A DNA stretch of 36,176 bases, taken from NCBI GenBank assembly GCA_029976065.1, contig JARKNV010000005.1:1-36176 (forward strand), in the 5' to 3' direction. The translations under genes were made by a program, and so were the position numbers. The notes under the pieces are model-generated. The model was given only the letters and a program-made list of their open reading frames with translations. It did not search any database and was not told the DNA's origin. This document shows, piece by piece, positions 1 through 9,230 of the stretch. Origin of the DNA: Selenomonadales bacterium (GTDB lineage Bacteria > Bacillota > Negativicutes > Sporomusales > UBA7701). Position 1 is the first letter of the stretch; each line of letters opens with the position of its first letter.

Positions 1-189
1 CCGCTGAGTCCGATTCATCTCGAGAATATGCTGAAGTTGTCCAACCTGGGAGTTGCTATTTTGCCGGCCAGTCCAGGATTTTACCACCGTCCCGGCAGCA
101 TCGACGACCTGGTGCAAATGATGGTCGGCCGCATAGCCGACGCGCTCGGCGTTGCCAACGAGTTGTACCCAAGATGGTCTGGCCAATGA
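1..189 (+). CDS. ubiX: Flavin prenyltransferase UbiX/Pad1, C-terminal part (5' end outside window)
   Basis: The frame is open from base 1 to a TGA at 187-189, giving the last 62 residues of a protein. The segment reads [17 protein letters not shown], then [19 protein letters not shown], then [11 protein letters not shown]. These are the conserved C-terminal blocks of UbiX-type flavin prenyltransferases (proline-rich P-x-x-P-G-F-Y motif, 'ID-L-V' and 'GR-D-LG'). The family transfers dimethylallyl to FMN to make prenylated FMN, the cofactor of UbiD-type decarboxylases. A UbiD partner would be expected upstream, outside the window. The TRAP transporter starts 87 bases downstream with its own ribosome binding site, so the two may be co-transcribed. 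Family assignment is strong; the in vivo partner is inference. Confidence 0.9.
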   Translation, partial: PLSPIHLENMLKLSNLGVAILPASPGFYHRPGSIDDLVQMMVGRIADALGVANELYPRWSGQ

Positions 190-276
190 TGTAATTTTGC
201 TTGGGGGTGAGGAGAAGAAGGGGATTTATTCGGTTCGGTTTTTCTGTGTCAGGCCAAAAAAAGGAAGGGGATCATA

Positions 277-1302
277 ATGAAAAAAAGTTACTGGAAAGTC
301 ATAGCCATCTGTACCGCCGTGCTGATGCTCGCGCTGGTGGCTGCCGGCTGCGGCGGCAAAAAAGAGGAGAAAAAAGCCGACGGCCAGATCACTTTTAAAG
401 TTGGCGACGTAGTCCAGAAAGACCATCCCATGAATGTAGCTGTCGAAAAATTCGCCAAGAAAGTCGCCGAAAAAAGCAACAACCGGATTAAAGTAATCGT
501 TTACCCGGCCCGTCAGTTGGGCGACGACCGCCAGCTGTTCGAGCAGGTCCAGTCGGGGGCGCTCGACATGGCCGAAGTCTCGGTTGCGCCGATGGGCTCG
601 ACCACCCCGCTGGTTACGGCGTTGCAGATGCCGTTCCTGTTCACCAGCTGGGACCAATACCTCAAGGTTATGAACGACCCTGTGACCGACAAACTGCTGG
701 CCGGCCTGGAAAAGAATCAGGTCAAAGGCTTGGCTGTTTACAACGCCGGTTTCCGTCACTTCGTGACCGTTGCCAAGACGATAAATCAGCCGGGTGACAT
801 GAAAGGCCTGAAATTCCGCGTGGCCGAGACCCCGCAGCATGTGGACATCTTCAAAGCCCTCGGCGCCAGCCCCACCCCCATGCCCTACGGCGAGATTTAC
901 AGCGGCCTGCAGAACAAGGTCATCGACGGCCTGGAGATGGACCTGAGCGCCATCCTGATGGAAAAGCACTACGAAGTGGCCAAGAACGTCACTTTCTCCA
1001 AGCACTTCACCTGGCCGGCCATCCTCATGATGAACCTCAAGAAATTCAACGCGTTGTCGCCGGCTGATCAGAAAATAATCGTCGATAGTGCCAAAGAAGT
1101 AGTCGCCGAAAACGTAAAGGACATCGACACGATCGAGCAGAAAGCCGTAGGCGAACTGAAAACCAAGGGCGTCAACCTTAAAGACTTCAGCGACGCCGAC
1201 AGGGCGCCCTTCATCGCCGCCACAAAAGACATCGAGAGCAAGTACAGCAGCCAGGATCCCCTGATCGCCGACTTCGTCAAGAAGGCCAGGGAAACCAAGT
1301 AG
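277..1302 (+). CDS. dctP: TRAP transporter substrate-binding lipoprotein, DctP family
   Basis: This 341-aa protein is the extracytoplasmic binding subunit of a tripartite ATP-independent periplasmic transporter, which captures a carboxylate for the membrane subunits. It has a lipoprotein signal peptide: a KK-rich start, a hydrophobic stretch, then AAGC with Cys25 as the lipidation site. The mature part has DctP hallmarks: 'ARQLGDDRQLFEQVQSGALD' near residues 80-100, the GLKFRV segment near residue 180 carrying the conserved arginine that binds the substrate carboxylate, and 'GALGASPTPMPYGEIYSGLQ'-like sequence after it. The start at 277 follows AAGGAAGGGG (261-270) at 6 nt. Genes for the small and large permease subunits follow. 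Substrate is unknown; the family covers C4-dicarboxylates, keto acids, sugar acids and aromatic acids. Confidence 0.93.
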   Translation: MKKSYWKVIAICTAVLMLALVAAGCGGKKEEKKADGQITFKVGDVVQKDHPMNVAVEKFAKKVAEKSNNRIKVIVYPARQLGDDRQLFEQVQSGALDMAEVSVAPMGSTTPLVTALQMPFLFTSWDQYLKVMNDPVTDKLLAGLEKNQVKGLAVYNAGFRHFVTVAKTINQPGDMKGLKFRVAETPQHVDIFKALGASPTPMPYGEIYSGLQNKVIDGLEMDLSAILMEKHYEVAKNVTFSKHFTWPAILMMNLKKFNALSPADQKIIVDSAKEVVAENVKDIDTIEQKAVGELKTKGVNLKDFSDADRAPFIAATKDIESKYSSQDPLIADFVKKARETK

Positions 1303-1364
1303 CAAGCCGGGCGGGGGGCCTTGGGCACGCCCTGGCCCCCCGGCTAACCGCGAGGAGGAAAGAT

Positions 1365-1853
1365 ATGTTGTCTTTGATGGACAGGATTGGCAAGATATTT
1401 GATATCTTGGCCCGGCGGCTGACCCAGATCTCCGTTGCCGTCATGGCTGTGGCCGTGACGGCACAGGTAATCTGGCGCTACTTTCTCGGCAACCCCATCA
1501 TCTGGGCCGAGGAACTGGCCCGCTATGCCCTTGTCTGGATGACCTTCATCGGCGCCGCTGTCGCCCTGCGGTCGGGCCAACTGGCCGCAATGGATCTGGT
1601 GGTTACGCGCTTTCCGCCCGGCGCCCAGCGCTGGATTAACGTCTTTGTTTCCCTGGTGAACTGCGTTCTCCTGGCCTTTCTACTCTACTGCAGCATCAAC
1701 CTGGTAGGCATGCCCAGCGTTGTCGCCCAGAAATCGCCGGCCATGCGGGTTCCGATGTCGTACGTGTACATGGCCCTGCCTATAGGTATGGGACTGCTGC
1801 TGTTGCAGTCCTTTTTCCGGATGGTAACCGGCATATGCCGCAAGGGGGAATGA
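1365..1853 (+). CDS. dctQ: TRAP transporter small permease, DctQ family
   Basis: The 162-aa hydrophobic protein has four predicted membrane segments (about residues 18-38, 50-70, 90-112 and 128-150). It carries the family motif RYFLGNPIIWAEELARYALV near residues 38-58, with the conserved W-x-E-E-x-A-R core. It lies between dctP and dctM, which is the usual order. The ATG at 1365 is preceded by GAGGAGG (1352-1358), and the next gene starts 4 bases after its stop. In the complex it supports the large transport subunit in the inner membrane. It contributes no substrate information. Confidence 0.93.
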   Translation: MLSLMDRIGKIFDILARRLTQISVAVMAVAVTAQVIWRYFLGNPIIWAEELARYALVWMTFIGAAVALRSGQLAAMDLVVTRFPPGAQRWINVFVSLVNCVLLAFLLYCSINLVGMPSVVAQKSPAMRVPMSYVYMALPIGMGLLLLQSFFRMVTGICRKGE

Positions 1854-1857
1854 AGAT

Positions 1858-3138
1858 ATGACACTGATAGCCATTGTTTTTATCGCCACCCTTGTCGCGG
1901 GCCTGCCGATAGCCTTTGCCCTCGGCCTGACCGGTACTTTTCATGCCGTTATGATGGATAACCCCATGTTGCTCGACATGCTGCCTCAACGGATGTTCGC
2001 CGCCTCGGACAACTTCAGCCTCATGGCCATCCCCCTCTTCGTGCTGGCCGGCGAACTCATGGGCTTCGGCGGCATCACCGAGGCCCTGGCCAACATGACC
2101 CGCGCGATCATCGGCCATATCAAGGGCGGGCTGGCGTACGTCACGGTAGTCGTCGGCGTCTTCCTCGGGGCGCTCCTTGGCTCGGCCAACGCCGCCGCCG
2201 CCCTCCTGGGCAAAGTCATGTACCCGGAGATGCGCAAGGACGGTTACGACGAAGTTTTCAGCAATTGCCTGGTGGCCGCCACCGCCATCCTCGGGCCGAT
2301 TATTCCCCCGAGCATGATCTTCATCGTCTACGGCGTGGCCGCCAACCTGTCGATCGGCGAACTTTTCTTCGCCGGTATCGTTCCCGGACTCCTTCTGGCT
2401 GCTGGTTATATGGCCAATATCTGGTGGACCGGCCGCACCGCCGAATGGCCCGTCCGCCCCAAAGCGACGATGAACGAGGTTACCACAAGCTTTCTGAAGG
2501 CATCGCCCTCGCTGCTCGTGCCGGTAATCATCCTCGGCGGCATCCTCGGCGGCGTCACCACGCCGACCGAATCGGCCGCCGCCGCCTCGGTGGTCGCCGT
2601 GTTCCTCGGGGTTGTCGTTTACAAAAAGCTTAAATTCTCCCATATCCTCGAAATTCTCGAGAGGACAGGCGTCGTCAGTGCCTCGATCATGATCATCGTG
2701 GCCATGGCCAACATCCTCGGCTGGACGATGGCTCTCGACCAGATTCCCCAGCAAATCGCCGACTGGATGCTGTCGCTGACGTCCAACAAGTATGTCGCCC
2801 TGCTGATAATCAACATCTTCCTGTTGTTCGTCGGCATGGTCATGGAGACCATCGCAGCCATCATCATCCTCGTCCCCGTCTTTTTGCCGGTAATCCAGAC
2901 GCTGGGCATCGACCCCCTGCACTTCGGCCTGGTCGTCAGCTTCAACCTCATCGTCGGCCTGTTGACGCCGCCCGTGGGCGTGGGCCTCTTCACCACTTCC
3001 ATCGTCACCGGCACGCCGCTGCAGAAGCTGGTCGGCCCGATCTGGCGGTGGGTGGCCATCGCCATGACCGTTCTGCTATTGATCACTTATGTGCCTGACC
3101 TCGTAACCTTCCTGCCGCAGATGGTCTTCAAACACTAG
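1858..3138 (+). CDS. dctM: TRAP transporter large permease, DctM family
   Basis: The 426-aa protein has about twelve hydrophobic segments and is the normal length for DctM, the sodium-coupled transport subunit. Family motifs include 'MAIPLFVLAGELMGFGGI' near residue 57, 'GALLGSANAAAALLGKVMYP' near 105, 'GPIIPPSMIFIVYGVAA' near 145, and the late 'VGLLTPPVGVGLFTTS' block. The gene follows dctQ with a 4-base gap; GGGGGAATGAAGAT gives a usable ribosome binding site. With DctP and DctQ it forms a complete importer. The aldehyde oxidoreductase gene follows 14 bases later, which suggests that the imported acid or its products feed that enzyme. Confidence 0.95.
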   Translation: MTLIAIVFIATLVAGLPIAFALGLTGTFHAVMMDNPMLLDMLPQRMFAASDNFSLMAIPLFVLAGELMGFGGITEALANMTRAIIGHIKGGLAYVTVVVGVFLGALLGSANAAAALLGKVMYPEMRKDGYDEVFSNCLVAATAILGPIIPPSMIFIVYGVAANLSIGELFFAGIVPGLLLAAGYMANIWWTGRTAEWPVRPKATMNEVTTSFLKASPSLLVPVIILGGILGGVTTPTESAAAASVVAVFLGVVVYKKLKFSHILEILERTGVVSASIMIIVAMANILGWTMALDQIPQQIADWMLSLTSNKYVALLIINIFLLFVGMVMETIAAIIILVPVFLPVIQTLGIDPLHFGLVVSFNLIVGLLTPPVGVGLFTTSIVTGTPLQKLVGPIWRWVAIAMTVLLLITYVPDLVTFLPQMVFKH

Positions 3139-3152
3139 TAGGAGGCTCGTCA

Positions 3153-4988
3153 ATGAAAGGTTATCTCAACCGTTTCCTCTTTGTCGATCTGACTGCCGGC
3201 ACCGCCGAAACGAAATCGCTGCCCGAGGCCACGCTCCGCCAGTACATCGGCGGCGCCGGGCTGGGCGCGAGGCTTCTCTATGACGCCACCGGCCCCGAAA
3301 CCGACCCGCTGGGGCCGGACAATCTGTTATGCCTCATGACCGGGCCGATCACCGGCACAAAAATCACCGGCACCGGCCGCCACTCGGCCGTCTTCAAATC
3401 GCCCCTTACCGGCGCCTGGGGTGAAGCCAGCGTCGGCGGCACCTGGGGCCGGGAACTCAAAAAGGCGGGCTACGACGGTATCGTCATCCGGGGGCGGGCC
3501 AAAACTCCCGTATATCTCTGGATCAGCGACGACGTCGTGGAATTCCGCGACGCAGGCGCGGTCTGGGGTCTCGACACCTACGAGACCGACGAAGCCCTCA
3601 AACTCGCCACCGACCCGGCCGCCGTCGTCAGTTGCATCGGCCCGGCAGGTGAGAACCTCGCCCTCATTGCCGGCATCTTCACCGACGGCAGCGAGGGCCG
3701 GACGGCGGCCCGCTGCGGCGTCGGCGCCGTCCAGGGCTCGAAAAAACTCAAGGCCGTCGTCGTCCGCGGCCACGGCACGGTACCGGTCGCCGACGAAGCC
3801 GGCCTCGACGCCGACCTGAAAACTTTTCTGCCGGATTTCGTGGGCAAGACCGGAGGCCTGAAAAATTTCGGCACCGCCGGCCTGGTGCTGGGCTGCGAGC
3901 AGACGGGCGACTTCCCCGTCAAGAACTGGCAGCGGGGCAGCTGGACCGAAGGGGCCGCTAAGATCAGCGGACCGGCCATGAAAGAATCGATGACCGAGAA
4001 AAACTATTACTGCGCCGGCTGTGTCGTCGGCTGCGGCCGCCACGTCAAAGTCGCCGGCGGCCCCTACGCTCCCGTCAAGGGCGGCGGGCCGGAGTACGAG
4101 ACTCTCGGCCTGATCGGCGGCTCCTGCCTGGTCGACAACCTGGAAGCCATCGCCAAGGCCAACGAACTATGCAACCGCTACGGGCTCGACACCATCGAAG
4201 TCGGCAACGCCATCGCCATGGCCATGGAAGCCTACGAAAAGGGCCTGCTCAGCGAAAGCCAGGTCGGCCTGAAGCTGACCTGGGGCAACTGTGCCGCCGT
4301 CATCGCCCTCATCCACCAAATGGGCAAGGGAATCGGCTTCGGCGCCGTTCTCGCCCAGGGTCTGGTGAAAGCGGCCGAGGCAATCGGCCCGGGCGCCGAG
4401 AACCTTGCCATGCACAGCAAAGGCGTCGCCCTGCCGGCCCACGATCCCCGGGCATATACCAGCATCGCCCTCGGGTATGCGACCTCGCCGCGCGGCGCCT
4501 GCCATCTCCAGGCTTTCAGCCACGCATACGAACGGGCCTTGAGCGCCCCGGACATGGGCATCCCCGCCCCGCTCGAACGGTTTACCGCCGTCGGCAAGGC
4601 CAACCTCGTGATCAAGCTCCAGAACTTTATGGCGCTCTTCGACTCGCTGTGCATATGCAAATTCGACATTTTCGGCGGCATCGGCCTAGAAATTCTCGCC
4701 AACTGGTATCGGCGAGTAACCGGTGCGGATATGAGCACCATGGAAATATTCGCCGCCGGCGAGCGGATCTTCAACCTCAAACGCCAGTATAACATAAAAT
4801 GCGGCTTGGGCCAGGCCGACGATACCCTGCCGGACCGCATCCTTCACCAGGCGAGGGGCGAGGGGGGCGCGGCCGACAACCTGCCGGATCTGGCAGCCAT
4901 GCTGCCGGAATACTACAAACTGCGCGGCTGGGATGGCGAAGGCCGGCCCACGCCGGAACTGCTCCACAACCTGTCACTGCAACAATGA
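3153..4988 (+). CDS. aor: Tungsten-containing aldehyde:ferredoxin oxidoreductase (AOR family)
   Basis: At 611 aa this is the usual length for AOR enzymes, which interconvert aldehydes and carboxylic acids with ferredoxin, using a tungsto-bispterin cofactor and one [4Fe-4S] cluster. The N-terminal domain has the family pattern 'YIGGAGLGARLLYD', 'GPITGTKITGTGRHS' and 'SVGGTWGRELKKAGYDGIVI'. The cluster ligands are Cys287-x2-Cys290-x3-Cys294 (YYCAGCVVGCGRH) plus a C-terminal cysteine in DSLCICKFDIF (Cys500 or Cys502, the latter fitting the usual C-K-F context). The ATG follows AGGAGGC. It sits between the TRAP transporter and an iron alcohol dehydrogenase, and a MoaD-like gene follows nearby, consistent with a pterin cofactor. 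Tungsten rather than molybdenum is inferred from the family. Confidence 0.93.
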   Translation: MKGYLNRFLFVDLTAGTAETKSLPEATLRQYIGGAGLGARLLYDATGPETDPLGPDNLLCLMTGPITGTKITGTGRHSAVFKSPLTGAWGEASVGGTWGRELKKAGYDGIVIRGRAKTPVYLWISDDVVEFRDAGAVWGLDTYETDEALKLATDPAAVVSCIGPAGENLALIAGIFTDGSEGRTAARCGVGAVQGSKKLKAVVVRGHGTVPVADEAGLDADLKTFLPDFVGKTGGLKNFGTAGLVLGCEQTGDFPVKNWQRGSWTEGAAKISGPAMKESMTEKNYYCAGCVVGCGRHVKVAGGPYAPVKGGGPEYETLGLIGGSCLVDNLEAIAKANELCNRYGLDTIEVGNAIAMAMEAYEKGLLSESQVGLKLTWGNCAAVIALIHQMGKGIGFGAVLAQGLVKAAEAIGPGAENLAMHSKGVALPAHDPRAYTSIALGYATSPRGACHLQAFSHAYERALSAPDMGIPAPLERFTAVGKANLVIKLQNFMALFDSLCICKFDIFGGIGLEILANWYRRVTGADMSTMEIFAAGERIFNLKRQYNIKCGLGQADDTLPDRILHQARGEGGAADNLPDLAAMLPEYYKLRGWDGEGRPTPELLHNLSLQQ

Positions 4989-5009
4989 ACCTAGGAGGCG
5001 ATTGCCAAA

Positions 5010-6158
5010 ATGACAAGTCAGTTTCTGCTGCCGACAAAAATAGTGACCGGGGCAGGCGCTGTTAGCCAGGTCGCTCAGGAAGCCAAACTTTTCGGCGCCG
5101 GCAAAGCTTTGATCGTCACCGACCCCGGCCTGAACGGTACCGGCATACCGGCGATGGTCGCCGATAAGCTGAAGGCCGGCGGTCTTGCCGTGGATATCTT
5201 CTCTGAAGTCGAGGCCGATCCCAGTATCGCTACCGCGAGCAAGGCAGCCGAAAAGGCCAGGAGTTTCAAAGCCGATGTCCTTGTCGCCGTCGGCGGCGGC
5301 AGTTCCATGGACGCCGCAAAATCGGCCGCCCTTCTCGTCGCCAGCGGCGGCTATCTCAAGGACTACGCCGGCGTGGGCAAAGTCGCCAAGCCGACGCTGC
5401 CCGTCATCGCCATCCCCACGACGGCCGGAACGGGCAGCGAAGTAACCATTTTCGCCGTCATGAGCGACCCCGACAATAACGAGAAGTTCACCATTTCGAG
5501 TCCGTTCATCGCCCCGCGGGTGGCGATCCTCGACGGGGAACTGACCGTCAAGCTGCCGCCGATGATTACCGCCTGTACCGGCATGGACGCCCTGACCCAC
5601 GCCGTGGAAGCCTACGGCTCGTCGATAGCCCAGCCGGCCACCGACGCTTACGCCATCCATGCCATCAAGATGATTCACGCCAATCTCCCGGTAGCCGTGC
5701 ATCGCGGCGACAATCTCGCGGCGCGGGGGAACATGATTCAGGCGTCGCTGCTCGCCGGCATAGCCTTCAACAACGCCTTCCTGGGCCTGGCCCATGCCAT
5801 TGCCAGCCCGCTGGGCGGCCACTTCCACGTTTCCCACGGCATGGCCAACGCCGTCATGCTGCCCTACGTAATGGAGTTCAACCTGCCGGCGGCTATGGAA
5901 AAGTACGCGAACATCGCCAAAGCGCTCGACCTCGGTTCGGCCGGCGAGCCCGCGCGGTCGCTCGCGGAAAAAGCGGTGGCGGCTGTTGCCCAGTTGGCCC
6001 GCGACATCAACATCCCGCTCAGGCTAAGGGACATCGGCGCCAAAGAAGAAGTGCTGCCGCTTGTCGCCAGGGACGCCCTGAAAAGCATCCAGCTCAGGTT
6101 CAACCCGCGGCTGGCCAGCGAACAGGATATTCTCGCCCTGTTGAAGAAAGCGTATTAA
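5010..6158 (+). CDS. Iron-containing alcohol dehydrogenase (type III)
   Basis: The 382-aa protein belongs to the Fe-ADH family, which reduces aldehydes to alcohols or the reverse with NAD(P)H in the cytoplasm. The nucleotide-binding loop GGGSSMDAAK is at residues 95-104. Likely metal ligands are Asp193 and His197 (GMDALTHAVEAY), His262 (GLAHAIASPLGG) and His276 (HFHVSHGMANA). The start is preceded by AGGAGGC at 4993-4999. It directly follows the AOR gene (21-base gap), so the pair could convert a carboxylic acid to an alcohol through the aldehyde, or run in the oxidative direction and pass electrons to ferredoxin. The exact substrate cannot be inferred. Confidence 0.93.
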   Translation: MTSQFLLPTKIVTGAGAVSQVAQEAKLFGAGKALIVTDPGLNGTGIPAMVADKLKAGGLAVDIFSEVEADPSIATASKAAEKARSFKADVLVAVGGGSSMDAAKSAALLVASGGYLKDYAGVGKVAKPTLPVIAIPTTAGTGSEVTIFAVMSDPDNNEKFTISSPFIAPRVAILDGELTVKLPPMITACTGMDALTHAVEAYGSSIAQPATDAYAIHAIKMIHANLPVAVHRGDNLAARGNMIQASLLAGIAFNNAFLGLAHAIASPLGGHFHVSHGMANAVMLPYVMEFNLPAAMEKYANIAKALDLGSAGEPARSLAEKAVAAVAQLARDINIPLRLRDIGAKEEVLPLVARDALKSIQLRFNPRLASEQDILALLKKAY

Positions 6159-6170
6159 TAAAAGCGCTTG

Positions 6171-6196
6171 ACGGCATGCAGAAGCCTGCATGCCGT
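6171..6196. other. GC-rich stem-loop between the alcohol dehydrogenase and the chemoreceptor-like gene
   Basis: An 11-bp perfect inverted repeat (ACGGCATGCAG, loop AAGC, CTGCATGCCGT) starts 12 bases after the alcohol dehydrogenase stop. It lacks a following T-tract, so it is not a classical intrinsic terminator. It may protect the 3' end of the upstream mRNA or act as a weak terminator. Confidence 0.5.
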
Positions 6197-6254
6197 TGGC
6201 GTATCGAGAAACCGAATGGACATACTTTATCTTTAATGTTGGGAAGTGGTTCGT

Positions 6255-7088
6255 TTGGCGCTGTCGGAAACTCTCGAAAGAGCGATATATACTTGCCGCC
6301 AGATTTTCGCGCTGTTCAACGGCGTCAGCTCCGTCACTCTCATCGACGGGGAACGCGTGCTGCTGGCGCTGGAAGGCGAGCAGCTGAAAACCGGGCTTGA
6401 AGTCGGAAGCGTCATGCCGGAGGGAACGCTGGCCCGCGAAGCCTTCAGAACAGGCAGTAGGGTTTTGCGCGAGGTTGCCACCGTCGACTCCAAATTCGGC
6501 TTCGGCTATTCGGGCATCGGCATCCCGATAAGGGACGATGCCGGGGAGGTAGTTGGCGCGCTCGCGTTCACCTCGCCGCTGGAGAAACGGGAAATACTGC
6601 GGGATACGGCTGCGCAGCTGAAGGAAATGTCGTTCCAGACCGATGCCGCCAGCCGGGAAATCGCCGGCGCCGCCGGCGAGCTGGCTGAGGCCCTGCGGAC
6701 CCTGTCGGCGCAGGCGGCGGAAGCCCAAAAGGACGTCGGGGCGATAAGCGACGTCGCCGACCTGATAAAGCAGATAGCCGGCCAAACCAATCTCCTGGCG
6801 CTCAACGCCGCCATCGAGGCCGCCAGGGTCGGCGACCAGGGCCGGGGTTTCGCGGTAGTCGCCGAGGAGGTACGCAAGCTGGCCCAATCCACAGGCGACA
6901 GCGTGAAAGATATATCGCAAAAACTGCAAAGTATAATCGGGGCGGTCGACGTCATCGTCAGGGACGTCGCCCGTCTGGAAGAACTCGCCCAGAATCAGGC
7001 GTCGTCCACCGAAGAAATTAATGCCTCCATGAGCGAGATCGCCGCAGGTGCCGAAAAAGTACGCGAAGTGGCCAACGAACTCGTATAG
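6255..7088 (+). CDS. Soluble methyl-accepting chemotaxis-like sensor protein
   Basis: The 277-aa protein has an N-terminal sensing region of about 115 residues followed by an MCP signalling domain. The conserved hairpin tip is clear: '[20 protein letters not shown]', '[18 protein letters not shown]'. There are no membrane segments, so it acts in the cytoplasm. The signalling part is short, one helical hairpin without the long methylation bundle of full receptors. I chose the TTG at 6255 because GGGAAG at 6241-6246 is 8 nt upstream; a GTG at 6246 would overlap that site. The gene is embedded among metabolic genes, so it may sense a related metabolite or redox state. Ligand and output partner are unknown. 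Confidence 0.85.
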   Translation: MALSETLERAIYTCRQIFALFNGVSSVTLIDGERVLLALEGEQLKTGLEVGSVMPEGTLAREAFRTGSRVLREVATVDSKFGFGYSGIGIPIRDDAGEVVGALAFTSPLEKREILRDTAAQLKEMSFQTDAASREIAGAAGELAEALRTLSAQAAEAQKDVGAISDVADLIKQIAGQTNLLALNAAIEAARVGDQGRGFAVVAEEVRKLAQSTGDSVKDISQKLQSIIGAVDVIVRDVARLEELAQNQASSTEEINASMSEIAAGAEKVREVANELV

Positions 7089-7112
7089 GCAGGGACGCCT
7101 GAGGAGGAGACA

Positions 7113-7391
7113 GTGGTAAGGGTTAAGTTTTTTCCCCCTATAGCCCACCGGGTCATCGAGATTGAACATTCCATCGAGCTCGGCGCCGGCATGAAGGCCG
7201 TCGATTTTATCGACCTGCTGCGCTCGCGGCCGGAGCTTGCGGCCTATTTCGCGCGTATCGACGATTACGGGGGAGGGGACGATTTTTTGCGCGCTGTGAT
7301 CGTCATGGTCAACGACAAGGTGGCCGACGATACCTGCCAGGTACACGACGGCGACATCGTCAAATTTATATTGCCCTTGGCCGGCGGTTGA
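7113..7391 (+). CDS. MoaD/ThiS-family ubiquitin-like sulfur carrier
   Basis: The 92-aa protein starts MVRVKFFPP, has the beta-grasp pattern with a late 'NDKVADDTCQVHDGDIVKFI' segment, and ends in PLAGG. The C-terminal Gly-Gly is the site of adenylation and thiocarboxylation in MoaD and ThiS. In the pathway for molybdopterin-type cofactors MoaD supplies sulfur. Paralogous MoaD-like proteins often accompany tungsten AOR genes, as here. The GTG start follows GAGGAGG (7101-7107). The insert around residues 48-56 (IDDYGGGDD) makes it slightly longer than classical MoaD. A role in tungstopterin formation for the nearby AOR is plausible but inferred. Confidence 0.82.
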   Translation: MVRVKFFPPIAHRVIEIEHSIELGAGMKAVDFIDLLRSRPELAAYFARIDDYGGGDDFLRAVIVMVNDKVADDTCQVHDGDIVKFILPLAGG

Positions 7392-7427
7392 TGTGGAAAT
7401 GCGGTGCCGGACACAAAAGGAGGCCGT

Positions 7428-9212
7428 ATGATAATGGACAGGTTTATTGATACCGACGTCTTGGTAGTGGGCGGTGGCGGGGCCGGTTTCAGAGCGGCGA
7501 TCGGCGCTCGCTTGCAGGGCGCGAAAGTAACGCTGGCAAGCAAGGGGCCGTTGGCCCGCTCCGGGGCGACGCCAATGGCCGGCGCCGATTTTACCCTCGA
7601 CGGCAGGAGCATGAGCCAGATCGAAGGCCTGGCCGGTGATCCAAACGACTCCCCAGAAAAGGTATTAAACGATATCGTCACCCAAGGCTGTTTTTTGAAC
7701 AACCAGAAACTCGTCGAGCAGTATATCCGTACGGCGCCGAAGTGCCTGCGGGAACTGATCGAATGGGGAATACACATCAAAATATCCGACCAGAGAATGA
7801 TCTTTACGACCGGAACAGGGATAATGGATGCTTTGCTCAAGAAGGCAAAAGCAGTTGGCGTCCACTTGCTTGAAGATATAGCCGTGCTGGATCTTGTTGC
7901 TGCGGACGGTATGATTACCGGTGCGCTCGGCCTGGACGTCCGCTCGGGCGAGTTCGTGGAGTTCAGGGCCAAGGCTGTGGTCATGGCCAGCGGCGGCTGG
8001 CACAAAGCTTTCTGGCCGACTACCGGCATGCGTGATCTCGCCGGCGACGGAACCGCAATGAGCTATCGGGCCGGAGCCGCCCTGGGGAATATGGAGTTTA
8101 TCACCTTCTGCTGCAACGTCTTTCTCAGCCCGCCGGCTTGGAGGGGCAGCATCGCTCCCTATGTACTGAGCCTGATGGCGGGCGGCGGGCGTCTGACCAA
8201 CAGCCGGGGGGAGGAATTCCTGCAAAAATACGACCCCTTCGTTACCAAGGTCGGGACGACCACGGAGTGGAACAAAAGCTTCATTTCCCACGCCACCATG
8301 AGGGAAGTCCGGGAAGGAAAAGGTTCGCCGAACGGCGGCGTTTACTACAGCCGGGGCGACGTCTCCTGGGAGAAGATCGAGCAGGTCGCAGCGCTGATGT
8401 GTAAGGACTGGCGGTATAAGGCCATTGACCTGACCAGCTGGGGGGAAATGCTCAAGAACAACGAACCGGTCGAAGTAGGCAGCGCCGCCGAATATTTTGA
8501 CGGCGGCCTGGTAGTAAACGACCGCTTTGAAACCAATGTTCGGGGCCTGTATGCTGCTGGCGAATGTGCGTTGGGGGCGTTTGGCGCCAACCGGGTTTTC
8601 GCCGCCATCACCGAAATGCTTGTTCAGGGGGCGGACGCCGGCGACAACGCCGCCCGGTATGCCAAAACGGCCAAAGTCCCCGAGCCCGGCAAAGCGATAC
8701 TGGCTGGCCTCCGGGCCGAAGCCGAGGCGCCCCTGCGACGGATGGATGGCCTTAACGCCGCCCAAATCAGGCGCACCGTCCAAGAAGCGGCCCATAAACA
8801 TCTGGGGCCGATCCGCAACCGCGAAGAACTCGAGGCCTTCCAGAGCTTCCTGGCATCTGTCCGCAAGGATCAGCTCCCCAATCTGGCCACCCAATCCAAA
8901 AGCCGGATATATAACAAAGAGTGGCTGGACGCCCTCGAACTTGGCAACATGGTCCAACTGCTCGAGATCGCAACAGCCAGCGCTCTGCTCCGCACCGAAA
9001 GTCGCGGCGTCCATTACCGCGACGATTATCCGTTCACCGACAACGATCAATGGCTGGTTGAAAATATCGCCAACCGATCCGGGGACGAGTTCGTGATAAC
9101 CTCGCGGCCGGTCACCGTCTCCAGCATGACACCGCCGGCCGGGAAGACTCCATACCTGGAGTTCATGAAAAAAATGATGGCGTCGCATTCCGATACCGGC
9201 GGCAAACATTAG
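7428..9212 (+). CDS. FAD-dependent fumarate reductase/succinate dehydrogenase-type flavoprotein
   Basis: The roughly 594-aa protein has an N-terminal FAD-binding dinucleotide fold (TDVLVVGGGGAGFRAAIGA) and the SGATPMAGADF segment typical of the SdhA/FrdA/aspartate oxidase family. A second FAD contact is seen in GLYAAGECALGAFGANR near residue 375. The C-terminal helical domain contains RTESRGVHYRDDYPFTDND, the family's 'E-S-R-G-x-H-x-R-x-D-Y-P' signature. The ATG at 7428 follows AAAAGGAGG (7415-7423); the second ATG at 7434 is also possible. It is followed by a small 2Fe-2S protein, so electrons probably pass between FAD and that cluster. No membrane anchor genes are present, so this is likely a soluble enoate reductase or dehydrogenase. 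The substrate is unknown. Confidence 0.88.
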   Translation: MIMDRFIDTDVLVVGGGGAGFRAAIGARLQGAKVTLASKGPLARSGATPMAGADFTLDGRSMSQIEGLAGDPNDSPEKVLNDIVTQGCFLNNQKLVEQYIRTAPKCLRELIEWGIHIKISDQRMIFTTGTGIMDALLKKAKAVGVHLLEDIAVLDLVAADGMITGALGLDVRSGEFVEFRAKAVVMASGGWHKAFWPTTGMRDLAGDGTAMSYRAGAALGNMEFITFCCNVFLSPPAWRGSIAPYVLSLMAGGGRLTNSRGEEFLQKYDPFVTKVGTTTEWNKSFISHATMREVREGKGSPNGGVYYSRGDVSWEKIEQVAALMCKDWRYKAIDLTSWGEMLKNNEPVEVGSAAEYFDGGLVVNDRFETNVRGLYAAGECALGAFGANRVFAAITEMLVQGADAGDNAARYAKTAKVPEPGKAILAGLRAEAEAPLRRMDGLNAAQIRRTVQEAAHKHLGPIRNREELEAFQSFLASVRKDQLPNLATQSKSRIYNKEWLDALELGNMVQLLEIATASALLRTESRGVHYRDDYPFTDNDQWLVENIANRSGDEFVITSRPVTVSSMTPPAGKTPYLEFMKKMMASHSDTGGKH

Positions 9213-9230
9213 CAGGAAGAAGGTGAGGAT

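Noticed and set aside
226..1305. Long open frame on the minus strand opposite dctP
   Set aside because: It mirrors the codon positions of a clear DctP gene. High GC content at third positions leaves the antisense frame open. No family resemblance or ribosome binding site.
1780..2922. 380-codon minus-strand frame opposite dctM
   Set aside because: Very rich in Asp, His and Gly, opposite membrane helices; a shadow of the hydrophobic codons of dctM.
6171..6196. Intrinsic terminator after the alcohol dehydrogenase gene
   Set aside because: The stem is strong but no T-tract follows, so I list it only as a stem-loop.
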